Source: Candidatus Coatesiibacteriota bacterium
GTDB lineage: Bacteria > B130-G9
Direction: 5' to 3'
DNA length: 7,620 bases
NCBI GenBank assembly: GCA_003647755.1
Contig: QMNL01000065.1
Coordinates: 1-7,620, forward strand
Shown: positions 6,410-7,620 of the stretch, one piece after another
Position numbering within the stretch: position 1 is the stretch's first letter
Layout of the letters: the number at the start of each line of letters is the position of its first letter
Translations under genes and position numbers: made by a program
The notes under the pieces: model-generated
What the model was told of the DNA's origin: nothing
The model's input: only the letters and a program-made list of their open reading frames with translations
Databases searched by the model: none

Positions 6410-7620
6410 ATGAAGCTAAGAAGACGCATTCTATTCTCGCCTGGGCAGCTCTTGCGGCAGGCCGGGTCTGTGGTTCTCTATGGCGTGCTTGTGCACTGGC
6501 GGTTCATGCCGAGGTGGCTCTGTTCGGGGCTGGATTTGCTTGGACTGGTGGCCGGCTCGGAGGGGATGGGCTGCATCGGCTTTCCGGTGCACCCAGTCGT
6601 GGAAGTAACCCGGAGGTGCAATCTGCGGTGCATTCAGTGCCATGCAGAATCGAGCGACGTGCAGCAGGAGGAGCTCTCGTTTGAGCAGATGAGGAAGCTG
6701 CTGCGTGAGCTTGCTGCGCAGCCTGAGTTCAAGATGGTGGTCTTCTCGGGGGGCGAGCCGCTCCTTCGCGACGACATCGTGGAGCTCTGCGAGTATGCGA
6801 GCGGGTGGGGCTTGTGGCCCGTCATCGCCACCAACGGCACGCTGCTTGACGCCGCGCTGGCAAGACGACTCAGGCGAGCGGGCGTGTGCGGCGTTGCGGT
6901 TGGTCTTGACGGCGACTGCCCGGCTGTGCACGACGAGATTCGCGGCGAACGGGGTGCCTTTGCTCGTGCGATCGAGGGCTGCATCGCTGCGAGGGAAGCA
7001 GGGCTTCCCCTTCAGATCAACACAACGCTCATGCAGCCGAACTACAGGCGATTCGCCGAGATCGTCCGGCTCTCCGAGAACCTCGGGGCGCGGGTGATGC
7101 TCGCCTACTTCGTCTCCCCGTGCGGTAGAGGCCTGCGCAATAGCGGCATCATGCTCACTCCGGAGCAATACGAGAGCATGCTCATCCAAATCGCTCGGCT
7201 ACAGCGCCACTCGCGACTCATCATCGAGCCCACGTGCGCACCGAACTACTGGGCGATGCTCGGGGCAAGCAACTGGCCGTCATCGCTCGCTGTGCGGCTC
7301 CTCGTGCCGGTCTTCTTCCACGGCTGCGTCGCTGGCACGGGCCTGCTTTTCGTCAGGGCTGATGGCGAGGCGCTCGCCTGTCCGTTTCTGCCCATCTCAG
7401 CTGGCAATGTGCTGAAAACGACCGTGTCAAAGCTCTGGCGTGAGGGCGAGATATTCAAATCACTCAGGGCACTGAAGAGAGAGCCGACGGCGGAGAGATG
7501 CTCCAACTGCCGCTTTTATGACGTATGTGGCGGCTGGCGAGCGAGGGCATTTTGGGCGCAGGGTGATTTTGCGGCCGAGGACCCCTTCTGCTTCCTCGGT
7601 GAGAATGATCAGCTAGATCA
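6410..7620 (+). CDS. Radical SAM/SPASM protein, NirJ/AhbC/AhbD-like (3' end outside window)
   Basis: Open from ATG 6410 to the window edge (403 codons, no stop). The radical SAM motif CNLRCIQC gives Cys70, Cys74 and Cys77; SGGEP ends at 117, ATNGT is the usual TNG motif, and VGLDG follows. The SPASM region has GCVAGTG with Cys306, DGEALACPFLP with Cys324, then CSNC, VC and DPFC giving Cys364, Cys367, Cys373 and Cys394. The ending CGGWRARA...AEDPFC resembles the haem and haem d1 biosynthesis enzymes AhbC, AhbD and NirJ, where CGGCRARA is usual; here that Cys is Trp376. About 69 residues precede the first cluster Cys, longer than usual, and the extension is basic and hydrophobic with no domain I recognise. 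The start is moderately certain: GAGGG at 6403-6407 is only 2 bases from the ATG, and the frame is open back to a TAA at 6308. A peptide-modifying (RiPP) or other SPASM role is equally possible, since no other haem-pathway gene is visible. Confidence 0.88.
   Translation, partial: MKLRRRILFSPGQLLRQAGSVVLYGVLVHWRFMPRWLCSGLDLLGLVAGSEGMGCIGFPVHPVVEVTRRCNLRCIQCHAESSDVQQEELSFEQMRKLLRELAAQPEFKMVVFSGGEPLLRDDIVELCEYASGWGLWPVIATNGTLLDAALARRLRRAGVCGVAVGLDGDCPAVHDEIRGERGAFARAIEGCIAAREAGLPLQINTTLMQPNYRRFAEIVRLSENLGARVMLAYFVSPCGRGLRNSGIMLTPEQYESMLIQIARLQRHSRLIIEPTCAPNYWAMLGASNWPSSLAVRLLVPVFFHGCVAGTGLLFVRADGEALACPFLPISAGNVLKTTVSKLWREGEIFKSLRALKREPTAERCSNCRFYDVCGGWRARAFWAQGDFAAEDPFCFLGENDQLD

Noticed and set aside
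6431..7189. A 252-codon open frame on the minus strand
   Set aside because: It is antisense to the SPASM gene, whose plus-strand frame carries CxxxCxxC, SGGEP and the SPASM cysteines. The minus frame is rich in His, Pro and Arg, shows no motif and begins inside the other gene; it is a shadow of GC-rich codon use.
7535..7537. Reading Trp376 as a simple sequencing error for Cys (TGG versus TGC/TGT)
   Set aside because: One base would explain it, but a second expected Cys of the same cluster is also missing, at Leu313 (CTT, needing at least two changes), so error alone is a poor explanation. It is kept as a caveat in the finding.

Overview
The window looks like ordinary chromosomal DNA from a GC-rich bacterium: genes are tightly packed, Shine-Dalgarno sites are recognisable, and there are no introns and no visible mobile elements. 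Two radical SAM enzymes, one with a probable cobalamin-binding domain, suggest an anaerobic or microaerophilic lifestyle. The phylum cannot be settled from the sequence. I see no rRNA, tRNA, CRISPR array, insertion sequence or prophage gene.

Layout. (1) Positions 2-2458, plus strand: a probable operon made of the 3' part of a tRNA-dihydrouridine synthase gene, a UbiA-family membrane prenyltransferase overlapping it by 4 bases, and a family 2 glycosyltransferase of the dolichyl-phosphate-mannose-synthase type 16 bases later. (2) Positions 2459-3976, plus strand: a good sigma70-like promoter, a strong ribosome binding site and a B12-binding-type radical SAM enzyme. (3) A 111-base convergent gap. 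(4) Positions 4088-6259, minus strand: a two-gene operon, DUF72 (YecE-like) then a GT87/DUF2029 integral membrane glycosyltransferase, with a good promoter at 6304-6333. (5) Positions 6410-7620, plus strand: a radical SAM/SPASM protein related to the NirJ/AhbC/AhbD group. It runs off the right edge and so has no stop codon in the window.

How the genes may work together (inference). A UbiA enzyme transfers an isoprenoid chain, a DPM1-like GT2 usually charges a polyprenyl phosphate with a sugar, GT87 enzymes use such lipid-linked sugars on the outer face of the membrane, and B12 radical SAM enzymes often modify lipids or isoprenoids. The window may therefore hold parts of one isoprenoid or glycolipid pathway beside two housekeeping-type genes (Dus, DUF72).

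The most unusual molecular detail is in the right-edge SPASM protein. Its radical SAM cysteines and a complete set of cysteines for one auxiliary cluster are present, but two positions that are normally cysteine in its relatives are Leu and Trp, and both appear to belong to the other auxiliary cluster.
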